DNA of 64,000 nucleotides from Grifola frondosa (taxonomy: Eukaryota; Basidiomycota; Agaricomycetes; Polyporales; Grifolaceae): the NCBI GenBank assembly GCA_001683735.1, contig LUGG01000001.1, forward strand, positions 2,108,001-2,172,000. The letters run 5' to 3'. How positions within the stretch are numbered: the first letter of the stretch is position 1; each line of letters opens with the position of its first letter. Below the pieces are notes generated by a model. That model made no database searches. It was given only the letters and a program-made list of their open reading frames with translations, and was not told where the DNA came from. Shown piece by piece: positions 10,865-20,639 of this stretch. A program made the position numbers and the translations under genes.

Positions 10865-13176
10865 AATGCGGCTGTCTTTTCTGGCTGGCCTTTTGGCCCT
10901 ATACTCCTGCTCGGTATCGTCTGTCACTGGGGAGATCAGTGCTAAGTGGTCTGTTCCATCTGGATTTGTGTCCACTAATGGCAGGAATTTCGAGCTGGAT
11001 GGAAAGCCATTTGTTCGTTTTCTACACTGTTGAGAATTTCTGTCGCGACTAATGTTCAACTTAGGCCTTTGTCGGAGCAAATTCTTACGTGCGTTGTGAC
11101 CGGAAAAACATCATTGCATCTTATTTTTGATGTTTCCCGTTTCAGTGGTTGCCGCTTTTAACAACGTCCGATGATGTCGAGAGAACGTTCAAAACCATGC
11201 AAGACGCTGGTGTCAAGGTTCTGCGCACCTGGGTGAGTTCGCTCCATTAATATGTCTTTCATCTGTCTCTAACCGAAGGACGCGATGCAGGGCTTCAATG
11301 CCATTAACGGCACCGAGCTTCCTGGCGCACTCCAGTCAAATCTGACATACTATCAGGTATATCCGTTTCTCTTAGCCAGATGTTCTCGATGCTGAGCTAT
11401 GTTAGCTTTGGAACAGTAGCCAGTGGATACTAAACGATGGACCACAGGGCTTGCAACGACTGGACAATGTCATCGCTACTGCAGAGAAGCATGATATCAA
11501 AGTGATAGTTGCATTCACGAACAATGGTACGAACGAGAGACATATAAGAATGATTCTTCCGAGACTGATATGATCGCAGGGTCGGTTATGGCGTAAGTTG
11601 AAGGTTGTAAAACGCACCACCCACTTTAACTGTGGTATCGATCCAGGGTCTGGAATTATATATAAACTGGATAGCCGGCGCTGGCAATACACATGACGTG
11701 TTCTACACGAATCCTGCGATTATTGCTTCTTATCGTACGTACAGCTTCTTGCATTCCAGTGCATATTGAGATGTTCTATAGAATCGTATGTGAAGATCAT
11801 CGTGGAACGATATAAAAATTCTTCTGCTATTTTCGCATGGGAGCTCGTGAATGAGGCACGCTGCGCGGGCGACATCCTTCCCTCCGGACATTCTTGTGTT
11901 CCGGGTTCAAATACGTTGAAAACGTGGTATCGACAGCAGTCAGATTTTGTTCGCAGTTTGTACGTCCGTTGTCTTAGCAATTATAATCGCCTGCGGACTA
12001 ATTTTCTTAGGGACCCACATCATATGATAACCACTGGAGGGGAAGGTCAATTCTTCATGTCTAAGCCCTTCGAATTGTATGCTTCTTTTCATTATTCTGC
12101 AAGTGAAACTTGACAACTTCGTCTTGGAGCTGGTTTAATGGCACCCTGGTCAGTGATTTCAACTTCAACGGAGAAGGTGAGACCACAGCTTTCGGGACCA
12201 TATATCCTATTTTCCCATGGTTTATTTCTTCGCATAGCGGGAGAAGACTTCGAAGGTGACCTTGGGCTCCCAAACATCGATTTTGGAACATATGTGAGTC
12301 AGCGGATCAAGGCAACATGCAAACTGCATTGACCATGCTTCCATCAGCACATGTATCCTCAGCTGTGGTGCGTGGTGACGGGTATCTTAAACGCCGTTGC
12401 ACTTAATTGTTGTTGTATGTCAGGTATCCACAGCTTGTGAGTGTTCTTCGCAAACATCTGTCATGCACTGGGAACATTGATGAAATTCTCTTTTGTTCGC
12501 AGGACTTCCCGGGCTCGAACTTCACCGTTGAAAATTGGGGCTTATTCTGGATCAATCAACACATCAATGGTATGTGCTCGCCCACTCTCTTGAGCATATC
12601 AACCTATGGCCCGTTATTGTTTAGCGGCGAATAGAGCTGAAAAACCTTTAATTCTCGAGGAGTTTGGTGTGAGCGGGCTAGGTTTGTCCAACTCACACTC
12701 TTTTACCTGGCCGAGACCCTCACAGTGAATCAGACAATAAGTCGTCCATCTATCCAACATGGGTGCAACATGCCCTTGATACTAAACATGCGTGAGTATA
12801 ATGTTCATAATATCAATTTCCGTTGTTGAACCCTTCGTTCACTAGCGGGTAAAGACTCTCATTTTTAGATTTCGAATGGCTTTAATAAACTCCACTTCTT
12901 CAAGTATCATGCCGTGGCAGTTCGGCGAGCTAGGCTTGACCGAGAGTGGCGGAAATCGTCTCATTAAATACTCCGACCAAATATTCCGCGGCGTAAGTCT
13001 TGTTCTTTAGTGCCTGTCCTTCTAGCACTGAATCGGGGCACTTTCCTAGGCTTCTCCGAATGATGGTAAACAATGTTTCCTGCCGCATCATCCGTTGTAT
13101 CGGACCCTCATTGTCGTCTGTCTCAGGAAACACATTTTACATCAACCAGACCCAAGTATGGGATATCTTCACGTAA
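10865..13176 (+). CDS. Secreted endo-1,4-beta-mannanase, glycoside hydrolase family 5 (subfamily 7 type)
   Basis: This enzyme would cut beta-1,4-mannan/galactoglucomannan chains outside the cell. A signal peptide (MRLSFLAGLLALYSCSVSS) leads into FVSTNGRNFELDGKPF and FVGANSYWLPLL, the usual start of fungal GH5_7 mannanases. Further exons give AGVKVLRTWGFNAINGTELP, KHDIKVIVAFTNN and NSSAIFAWELVNEARC, whose Glu is the acid/base. DFEGDLGLPNIDFGTYHMYP and LILEEFGVSG follow; the second Glu of LILEEF is the nucleophile. The end is NQTQVWDIFT. More than a dozen short introns interrupt the gene. One junction (11520-11530) fits the family only if a G is missing next to the donor. There is no cellulose-binding module, unlike many fungal homologues. 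Family assignment is firm; substrate preference is inferred. Confidence 0.9.
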
Positions 13177-13474
13177 GTCCTTCTAGGCCTATAGCTTCAA
13201 GTTCCGCGACTCAGTCTGCAATCTTGTTGATCGTAATTAGGAGGGCTGCTCAGATCCAGGATCAGCGATCGGGGTAGGGAGGATCTCAAGTCTCTGAGGC
13301 ATTGCGATATGGATACAATGTAAGCAGTATTATACTGGCGGTGCTTCTGAAGTACGAGGGTGAATGGGATAAGCGGATTGCATGCGAGTAACTTCTCAGC
13401 ATAAAGATTTTGCAGTCTCCGGCTGTTTCAACCCCGTCAATCGGATTCTAGAGATCAGCGAGTCTGGCTCACCT

Positions 13475-13911
13475 TCAGTCATGAAGAAAAGTTGGAAGCC
13501 TTGCTAATGGTTTTACAGTAATCCCTTCGGCTATAACTGTGACGTTCGGGTTGTCGCCCCTATGAACACGTCGCGGTATTCGTGCACCCAAGACGTCGGC
13601 AAGGGCACACTGAGTGTCGTTCCATATTTTCACACTATGGTCGGGGACGTCAGGATCGCGGATCCGGACGTACGGTGGAGAACAAGAACCACTCACTTGA
13701 GGTTCACCTCCTTCCCATTCTGCTTTACCGCATATTTGTATGGGGTACCCGCGGTGAGTACGAGCGAGATGCTCTCTCCGCGATGCAAGAGAATGATGGC
13801 GCCCGTGAGAGAGCCGTCTTCTCCATGGAGCACCTGCATTGTCGCAGAATCGTGCGTATTGTTCGCGAATTCTAGCAGGACTTCATAGGGGATCGTGCAC
13901 GTTGGCGACAT
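13475..13911 (-). CDS. Uncharacterised small protein, paralogue A (about 120 residues)
   Basis: Two exons join in frame. From ATG 13911 the first reads MSPTCTIPYEVLLEFANNTH and ends VKQNGKEVNL. A 58-nt intron follows, then VKIWNDTQCALADVLGARIP and the end ITVKPLARLPTFLHD. It is clearly homologous to 20164-20639. Shared positions include YEVLL-(E/D)-F-x-N-(N/D)-T-H-D, LLH-x-GES, LVL-x-AG, YKYA-(V/L)-K, a W-x-(D)-x-x-C block and a C-terminal GITV. No signal peptide or membrane segment is seen, and no known domain is recognised. The predicted first part is beta-rich, perhaps a small cytosolic beta-sandwich. Function unknown. Confidence 0.75.
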
Positions 13912-14418
13912 GACAGCTGCGATCTGTGGGGGAAGGTCGCACGCACGCTGGCGCAGAACTAGCCTGATATACCGCCCGCGCATTGTTGTCTTCAGTTCGC
14001 AGCAAAGTTCTTGCACCCTGACCAACTATAGAAGAGGAAGAATAGACGACACAAATGCCCGATTTGTGGCCATGATTATTGTCTTCCGAATGCAGCACGA
14101 TGGAGTAAACGAGCTTCGATCACTGTATCAGGCAACATGTCCCGCGATTTTCATAAGGTTACCGTACAAGGCATGCGAACTATTGAGGCGCATGAAACAC
14201 GGGAAGACATAGAAGTTTCATAGCGCTTTGACTATGAATCACGCAAGTCTCAGGCGAGTCGTCGTTATTGTCTTTGCACGGGTCACAAGTCCAAATAATA
14301 CGTACAAAGCCCGCCATCGACGCGTCCAGAGACAAATAGAAGACATGGAGTGCGCTACTTATAATTACACCTTGAGAGTAAAGGATCATACCAACATCCA
14401 CGATCCGAAGAATAGCAA
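13912..14418. other. Gap between small protein A and the ERI1-like copy
   Basis: Only short random frames are visible. It should contain the promoter of small protein A (reading minus) and the 3' end of the ERI1-like copy. Confidence 0.4.
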
Positions 14419-15240
14419 CTACCAAGACAGACCCTCCCAAGGCCGCCAGCCACCTGCTCTCATCTTGCGGACAATCCTCACAATATTTTTACAGTCATCA
14501 ATGCCCGAATGATGTCTGCCCTCGAGCTCCAAGATTTTGATCGTTTCAGCATCCCCTGCATGCCTTTCACATGCCGTAGGCCGTACTGGTCCCGGAACGA
14601 TTTTTTGACATTGATCCAGCGGTCAAAAGGGGAAGCGGTGACGTTGCCCAATGGATCGAGACTTTGCTGCAGCGCGCTGTGGGTGAGCTGCAAGGGGAGC
14701 ATAGACTACAGATCCCAGTCTCCACATGTCAGGAAAGCGCTAGCTTCCAGATGATCAAGGGTCGTGTTCGACTTCAAGAACTCCTGGTAGTGGCCCCACA
14801 CAGCGGAGAAGGTGTCAGCAGCATCTACGGTTGACTGGAATGAACATCATCAGTACACTGCACAAGACACATCCTGTGATCGGAACATGACAAACCTGCT
14901 GTATCCCGGTGAGCTCTGTACAGAACCGTGTCAGGATGGGATGGATGACAGGCCGGACGTATTCATGGAATGTGGCCTGCACCTCGTCGTTCTCGATGTT
15001 GTACAAGAGAGTGGGGAATTCGATGATTTCCGTCTGATCTTATTGAACTCCTCACCGCATGTCGCCTCAAAGTCCAAGATGAGGAGATAGCGAAGACGTG
15101 CACCCTTCGTGACACCTCGGACAACGCTCGATGTCAAAGAGCCAGGCAATATTGTCAGTCCGTTGGTTGCTGTGATGACTGCTGGAAACAAGTGCGACTC
15201 AGTGTAAACCGAACAAACATGAAGGATTGGAAAAGTCAAG
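14419..15240 (-). pseudogene. ERI1-type 3'-5' exonuclease copy with broken frame
   Basis: DEDDh exonucleases of the ERI1 type trim small RNAs, histone mRNA or 5.8S rRNA ends. Conserved blocks read in order on the minus strand: RYLLILDFEATCG (catalytic D and E), EIIEFPTLLYNIENDEVQAT, FHEYVRPVIHPILTRFCTEL, STVDAADTFSAVWGHYQEFL, CGDWDL, SMLPLQL, FRDQYGLRHVKGMQGMLKR and LELEGRHHSGIDDCKNIVRI (the last H and D), ending EGLSW at 14419. Three lesions break it: a shift of frame between DFEATCG and EIIEFP (about 15025-15045), an in-frame TAG right after CGDWDL (about 14718) where Lys is usual, and a -1 at an A run (14535-14538). The first and third could be assembly errors; the stop cannot be a simple indel. 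The 5' start is uncertain. Confidence 0.65.
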
Positions 15241-15505
15241 GTCGATAACTGTAAAATGCAACTGGTAGTCGGTATTTGTATCCAGTGTCAGGCCAGTTTA
15301 TATAAGCTGCGACACAAGAAAGAGTTCGATTGGTACCAGCACATGCTCAAAGCAATGGCCGTTGTCATACGATAATTACAATGCGACAATATGCTCCTCA
15401 AACACCCAAGAAAACATCCAGGGATATCATGATCATGAGACTTAGATACGTAACATTCATTCCAGAATAGACTAGCCGAATCAGTCCCTTGAATGCATCA
15501 ACAGC

Positions 15506-16262
15506 CTAGCTGAGACGTCCGCGACCAGGAGTTTTCCTGAAGTCGATCTTGATGTCCAGACACGCCATATCATCATCGTCAACGGTAAATGCACGGATGT
15601 TTACAGCGAAGGGAGCTTCAAGGAACATGCAGTTTATCAGGTCAATGAAGGAGGGTAAATGTACACAACACACCTGGAGGGATCTCCTTCGGCAACGCTA
15701 CCGTCTGGATGACTTTGTGCGTTCCCTTCTCGACAGGACATTGTATGCTCGCATTAGCAGTCCGGCTGAAAGCAAGCAAATCAGGGAAGGAAAATTATGA
15801 ACAGCATTAATGACGCACGCTTCTTCACAAACGTCGAACTCCTTCTTGAGAAGCTGGATGAGACCGACTTTCACAGTGACATCCGCATAAGCACCCTCCT
15901 ACAAGCAATGGATATAGTGAGAATATAATAACCTCTCAACATCGGTGAAGGAGATACCTCGATGGGTTCTGTTGCAACACCTGTGACAGTCACCGTAAGG
16001 TCTTTGCCAGGCTGCGGCGGGTCCGGAGAGATGTCAATGGTCTCGATGTGGACAGGGTCAGATGGATGACCTTGAATGAGATCAACCCGCTGCATGCATG
16101 GCTACGATACTGTAAGAGCCGACGCACCACAATCATTCCATTCCCACTTCTTATGCCCGATGCTACGATGTTCTGCAACAGAACATCCTGGATGGAAGGA
16201 GTAGCGGTGCAGATGCTACTAAAAGCTGCGGCGAGGAGAACAAGAAAAGTGAGACGAGCCAT
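15506..16262 (-). CDS. NPC2: Secreted ML-domain lipid transfer protein (NPC2-like, PG/PI transfer protein)
   Basis: This small secreted or vacuolar protein should bind sterols or phospholipids in a beta-sandwich pocket. The signal peptide MARLTFLVLLAAAFSSICTA starts at ATG 16262. Exons follow with DPVHIETIDISPDPPQPGKD, LTVTVTGVATEPIEEGAYAD, VTVKVGLIKLLKKEFDVCEE, VALPKEIPPG, FAVNIRAFTVDDDDMACLDI and KIDFRKTP, ending RGRLS at the TAG 15506-15508. The order of strands and the paired cysteines match the MD-2-related lipid-recognition (ML) family, and fungal homologues are annotated as phosphatidylglycerol/phosphatidylinositol transfer proteins. About five exons with introns of 50-65 nt. Ligand is inferred from the family only. 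Confidence 0.88.
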
Positions 16263-16582
16263 GGGAGTGAGATGCGGGAGAAAAGCAAGTTGTGGAGAGT
16301 AGCAAGGAGAGTACGTAGAGCTGAGCGCCAAAGTGTCACATATGGTTCGGACTAGCAACCTGTGGGAATATATTCCTAAACAGGAACCGCTGCAGGAGCG
16401 GCTGCGGACGCGGTCGCCGGTTAATGGCAGTTCCACTGCCTCCTTCCTCTCTCTCTTATCATTCATACTCTGGTAGTTGCCACAATCCTGGCTCATTCTG
16501 GTGGGTTTCTTCAGTTCTAGTTGCTCTCTTCGACATCTCACTTCACATAAGTCAACCTTGAAATCATAAACGACCGTAGAAG
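16263..16582. promoter_or_regulatory. Divergent promoter NPC2-like / tetraspan gene
   Basis: 320 bases separate the two divergent starts. An A/T-rich patch with GGAATATATTCC (a perfect 12-base palindrome) lies at about 16365-16376. No other motif is evident. Confidence 0.45.
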
Positions 16583-17832
16583 ATGAAGTCGCGAGAATAC
16601 TGTTGCTGCGCTATCCCTATTGTCTACGCGGGTATATATACCGCATGGTAGAGCAATTTGCGTTAGGTATTATAGCTGGCACACTGTCCGTTGCTACGTC
16701 GTCCAGTAAGTCGCACTGTTCGACTGCTCGTTTGAGCTGGGTTGACCATATATTGCTTTACACAAGTTGTTGGAGCTTCCACACCATCGTCTGCGAAGTG
16801 GATCTTCGCCATAATCTGCTATGTCGGTGCTGCTCTGCAAGTGCTTGCATTTGTCGCTGTTCGCAAGGTCCGTAGCCTACCAGCTACTCGCAGTCTCATT
16901 CGTTAATGTCCATTCAGGAGAAGCCTATCTTCTTTCGGCGATACATCACGTTGCACATTATGATTACCGTCGCTGCCTTTGCCGTATCCGCAGCTTGGAT
17001 CATCTTGTCGGCAACCCGACACTCGCAAGCAAAGACACAGTGTTTGATAGATTTTTTCCCCAACAACTCGACAGATTCCACATCCGCTTCTGAGGGGGAC
17101 ACTCTGTGCAATATTTTCCCGTGGGCGGACGTAGGCATAATGAGCGGGCTGTGGATTCTCCTTGCTATTGTTCAGGTGTGGTCCTTATTGATTTCAAATT
17201 CGTCCTCAAATCTCATAAAGGAATACGCTTCTATAGATCTATCTATACACAGTCATGTCATCGTACGGTAGCGCTCAGCGTCGTGATCATCAGAAGTACA
17301 ATTCCTTGTATGATGTGTCTCAGCCTCTTAACACCAGCAACTCCTACCCGCTCACCGAGCGCTCGCCTTGGGACTCCCGTATGTCGACAGATTCCCTCGT
17401 GCGTCACGGTAGACAGGATAGCGATGCTAGCGTTTACACAGTGATGGGCGACAAGATGCAACAACATGCTGAGCCTGGTGGAAACACCCCCTCGACATCC
17501 CCCTCAGCCAGGGAATGCGTATACCCAGGATCCAGGGCCCACACCCCACAGATACGATGATTACTACAGTGCGGGTGCCGGCGGAGGGTTAGACTATCCG
17601 GAGCGCAGTCAGGCTCATCCTGGTGAGTCCTGAATCTGGCAGTAGTCGGTCTCCCTATGGCTGCTCTTCAGCAGTTCCATACGGTCCGTTTGTCCAACAA
17701 TTTTTATTATTATTACTGTGGCTAATCATCTGTATTTTTAGCCGAAGGTCCTTCCGACGCAAAACCCCCAGATTGCAGAAACCCATGTCGGAGGACTATG
17801 ATGTCGGTTCCTTATCTCGTCGTGCATACTAG
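16583..17832 (+). CDS. Uncharacterised tetraspan membrane protein with Ser-rich tail
   Basis: From ATG 16583 the exons give MKSREYCCCAIPIVYAG, then IIAGTLSVATSSIVGASTPS (TM1 region), KWIFAIICYVGAALQVLAFV (TM2), YITLHIMITVAAFAVSAAWI (TM3) and a luminal loop with paired Cys (QCLIDFFPNNST, TLCNIFPW). GIMSGLWILLAIVQ (TM4) and a cytoplasmic tail starting YLYTVMSSYGSAQRRDHQKY follow. The tail is rich in Ser, Asp and Tyr. This four-helix layout with a cysteine cluster after the start resembles a basidiomycete tetraspanin-like family, but I cannot name a function. The tail frame seems to shift near 17500-17515 (a GGG run) before DPGPTPHRYDDYYSAGAGGG. The last exon after the intron ending near 17741 could be read in more than one frame, so the C-terminus (17796-17832) is uncertain. 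Confidence 0.7.
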
Positions 17833-18189
17833 CGTATCAGCTTTCCTTGTCGTTTGTTGTATCATTTCACATTGCCTGCTCTCGCACACGGACTCGTATA
17901 TGTATTCGGACCATGTTCTAGTTACAGGGTATCTAGAGTCAAAAATTAGCCATTCAGTACCCGGATACTTGTGATTCATCTTACCTACAGGATGATGCAT
18001 CCTGGCAATTAGCTTGAAATATGGTGATCTATGAGGCTTTGCCACGGCTAGCGCATTGAATAGCTGGAATTACAGCTGCTGGAGTAGATCAGCCTCCCAA
18101 GGCCCCATACACATCGCGAAGCAGCGGTAACGAGCGATTTGTCTCCACCTATCTCGTCGCCCGTTATCCGACATCACCTGAAGTCTGGA
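17833..18189. other. Convergent 3' region between the tetraspan and F-box-like genes
   Basis: No gene or clear signal is visible; it should hold the two convergent 3' ends. Confidence 0.4.
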
Positions 18190-19518
18190 TCAAACGGACA
18201 CAGAGACAGGAGGAGGGTCGCGAAGCAGGAGAGTGTCTTCAACGGCATCGCACAGACCGCGTTCCTCTTCTAGCAATGGTACCGCATACCAAGCATTCGT
18301 GATCTGGAGCTTCGGCACAGAAAGGGTAGCGGTAACGAAAGAATAAAATTTGTCCGCAGTTCGTCCACCGTCGTAAGGCCGAGGGCGAAAAAATCTAGGA
18401 CGGGCATGTTTTGCAGGCACACCGCAATTATAGCACTGTTTAGACGGCTGCAACCAAGCAGGACTAGAGTGTGCAGGTTTATCCATGGGTATTCATGAGA
18501 GACTCCAGATGACGGTTGCGAAACTCGAACCCGAGCTTGCGGCCGAGACCATACATGAAGGATTCCCAGACGAGCGCCTGGGAAGTATTCATTAATCGTG
18601 TGTTGGTCAAAATAATTTCCGGCGAGTCCGTGCAGAGTGGCAAGACAGAGAGCTGGTGTCCACAGAGTTGCTGGGAGACGGCAATCTCCTGAAAGTCGTA
18701 ACCACCCGACGTGCTGCGGAGAGACGGCCTCGAGGGGAACAACGCTGCGGGGTCTAGATACAGCTCGTATGAAATGAGCTGATGGTGACTGCCCGACGGA
18801 AACATGGCTCGCTCGAACTAGAACGAAAGGCGACGTGCCGCTTGGGTCGGAATCTAGTCAGAGCGCTGGCCCTAAAATATGGAGCTGTGCTTACGGTGCA
18901 TGTCCATGATATTTTGCTGATTTATAGGTAAGCCTTGACGGCATTGGAATATCCTTAGCCGCTTCAGCGAAGTCATGCGGTAGAGAGCCAAATGTAGACT
19001 TGACAGAGGGGTAACTTCCTTGCATTCTATCAGACCAAGACTAAACCGTCGCTCATTGACTCGAGCGCACCTGACTGTGGTCCACGGCCTGAAGCTGAAG
19101 CTTGAAGGACACGGCCGTCATCGGCGACGTCTGCCCAGTCTATCTGAACGAATTGGGATTTATCGGCATGCGGCATGAAGGCGAGGATCTGCCGCTCATG
19201 CCTCAGAGAGATATACTGTCTAGAGACAGACCCTGCCTCGCACTCAACCTGTGCAGATGCGGAGAAACCTTAGGTTTTCACTGGTTGGTTGACGTTTCTG
19301 CAACACCGTCTGGTGCTGTGACAAAAAGATGGCATAAATCTCCAGGCGCAGCTCGAGAGGAATCCCAAGAAATGTGGCTGTGGCAGACATCCGTCCGATG
19401 CACCTTGGTACTCAGGACGTTGCACTGGAGAATCCAAAGGGAGGGGACTTGGGCGTGCTGGCGGAGATAGAGAACTGAGATCGGTCAAGTTCAGAGAGTG
19501 AAGGCGAAAGCTGATCAT
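18190..19518 (-). CDS. F-box-like (2EXR-type) uncharacterised protein
   Basis: The likely start is ATG 19518. A Ser/Pro-rich lead is followed by IPLELRLEIYAIFLSQHQTV and LRFLRIC, an F-box-like motif of the kind found in many fungal 2EXR proteins. Then come ISLRHERQILAFMPHADKSQ and FVQIDWADVADDGRVLQASA, an exon with STFGSLPHDFAEAAKDIPMP, and the large exon holding SHHQLISYELYLDPAALFPS and GGYDFQEIAVSQQLCGHQLS. The end is VEDTLLLRDPPPVSVSV at the TGA 18190. The frame slips by -1 at a G run (19364-19366 on the plus strand), just before IPLELR, and again near LRIC. Both read as indels in an otherwise coding stretch. A role in substrate recruitment for ubiquitin ligases would be inferred only. Exon borders in the middle are uncertain. 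Confidence 0.55.
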
Positions 19519-20163
19519 GTGCTCTTGATCAAGAAACCATATATGGAAGAGATGGGACAGGGTAGTAAGTTGGCGCCCAGTGCCGGAGCGGTGAGAAAAA
19601 TCCGAGATGCAGGTTGTTTCCTGCCGTTCCTTCCTGCAGATTTTCCTTCATTGTCAGCCTTGCTGTTTATGCATGCCCTGTCGTTGTTGGGAGCTCGATT
19701 CCGATCCCTTACGGGCAGCCTTTGACAGCCTTGTTCAAGTTTGGTTGGTTGCCACCAGGTCAAGAGGCTGAGGCACCAGCGCATCCCAGGACAATAACGG
19801 GTAAACAACGAGGTCCGGCGTTTTGTCCTGCCTTTAGATATTTATCGGGATATAAGCAGCGTCTCCCTAGCAAAGGTTTACAGGCGCGTTTTTCTGAGCA
19901 TAGATCATTTTGACACGCAAGCAAAGGACCAGAAGCGAAGTCCTTCTCAGCCCCTTCAGTGCCGTAAGGTCCAAATTTCCTTAGCGGCCCGTGGAACCTC
20001 GAAGCAGCTCCTAACCAGAGCAGAATCACCTGTGCCTCTTTGGCGTTACTCTCTCTTCTTTCTCGCACTCTCCTTACCACCTATTGCCTCCGTCCTCTTC
20101 CCCACAATCACTGTCATCCCTTCTAGCTTCCTTGTGTCTGCCATCTCTTGATCTCTCCCGACC
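19519..20163. promoter_or_regulatory. Divergent promoter of F-box-like gene and small protein B
   Basis: No exon is recognised. From about 20040 to 20160 the plus strand is pyrimidine-rich (CTCTCTTCTTTCTCGCACTC and similar), a typical leader for the small protein gene starting at 20164 in GACCATGCCT. Confidence 0.45.
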
Positions 20164-20639
20164 ATGCCTGGGAATACTCAGTATGAGGTGCTACTCGACT
20201 TCACGAATGATACGCACGACTGCGCATCTGTGCAGTTACTTCGAGACTATGGTCGAAATAGTGGCGCCATGGTCCTTCTGCATCCGGGGGAAAGTGTCAC
20301 GCTCGTGCTGGATGCAGGTGAGTGCAGAGACTTTCATTTCCCGTGAACCATCTGAAAGGTGATATAGGATCGGTGTACAAATACGCCCTGAAGACACGTT
20401 CTAGAGTAGCGAATGTGACGTGAGCATCAACTATTGTATTCTGATATCTGGCTCATTGGACAATCGCCTATAGAGCGCGGGCATGGCGAGATGTAAACTG
20501 CACAGTATCACAGCTCTTCCCAAGCGGGTCAATACAGCCTCCCGCTTCACCATCGCCAGAACCCTTGCGACCTGTCCAAGGCATCACTGTCGACCGCTTG
20601 TGGAGAGACATGCGATTTTGCATGTGGAATGACGGATAG
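20164..20639 (+). CDS. Uncharacterised small protein, paralogue B (about 120 residues)
   Basis: Three exons: the first starts MPGNTQYEVLLDFTNDTHDC and ends LVLDAG at a GTGAGT donor near 20320. The second begins SVYKYALKTRSRVANVT. The third, after a short intron ending near 20474, reads ARAWRDVNCTVSQLFPSGSI and ends GITVDRLWRDMRFCMWNDG with TAG at 20637-20639. It is a paralogue of 13475-13911 with an extra intron after the AG codon pair. The frame is intact, and conserved positions (YEVLL, N-D-T-H-D, LLHPGES, YKYALK, W-x-D-x-x-C) hold in both copies. No signal peptide, transmembrane segment or known domain is seen. The function is unknown. Confidence 0.78.

Noticed and set aside
15020..15045. 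A 22-nt intron in the ERI1-like copy
   Set aside because: GTGAGG...CAG would give an intron far below the minimum size seen here, and still leaves the wrong frame for EIIEFP.
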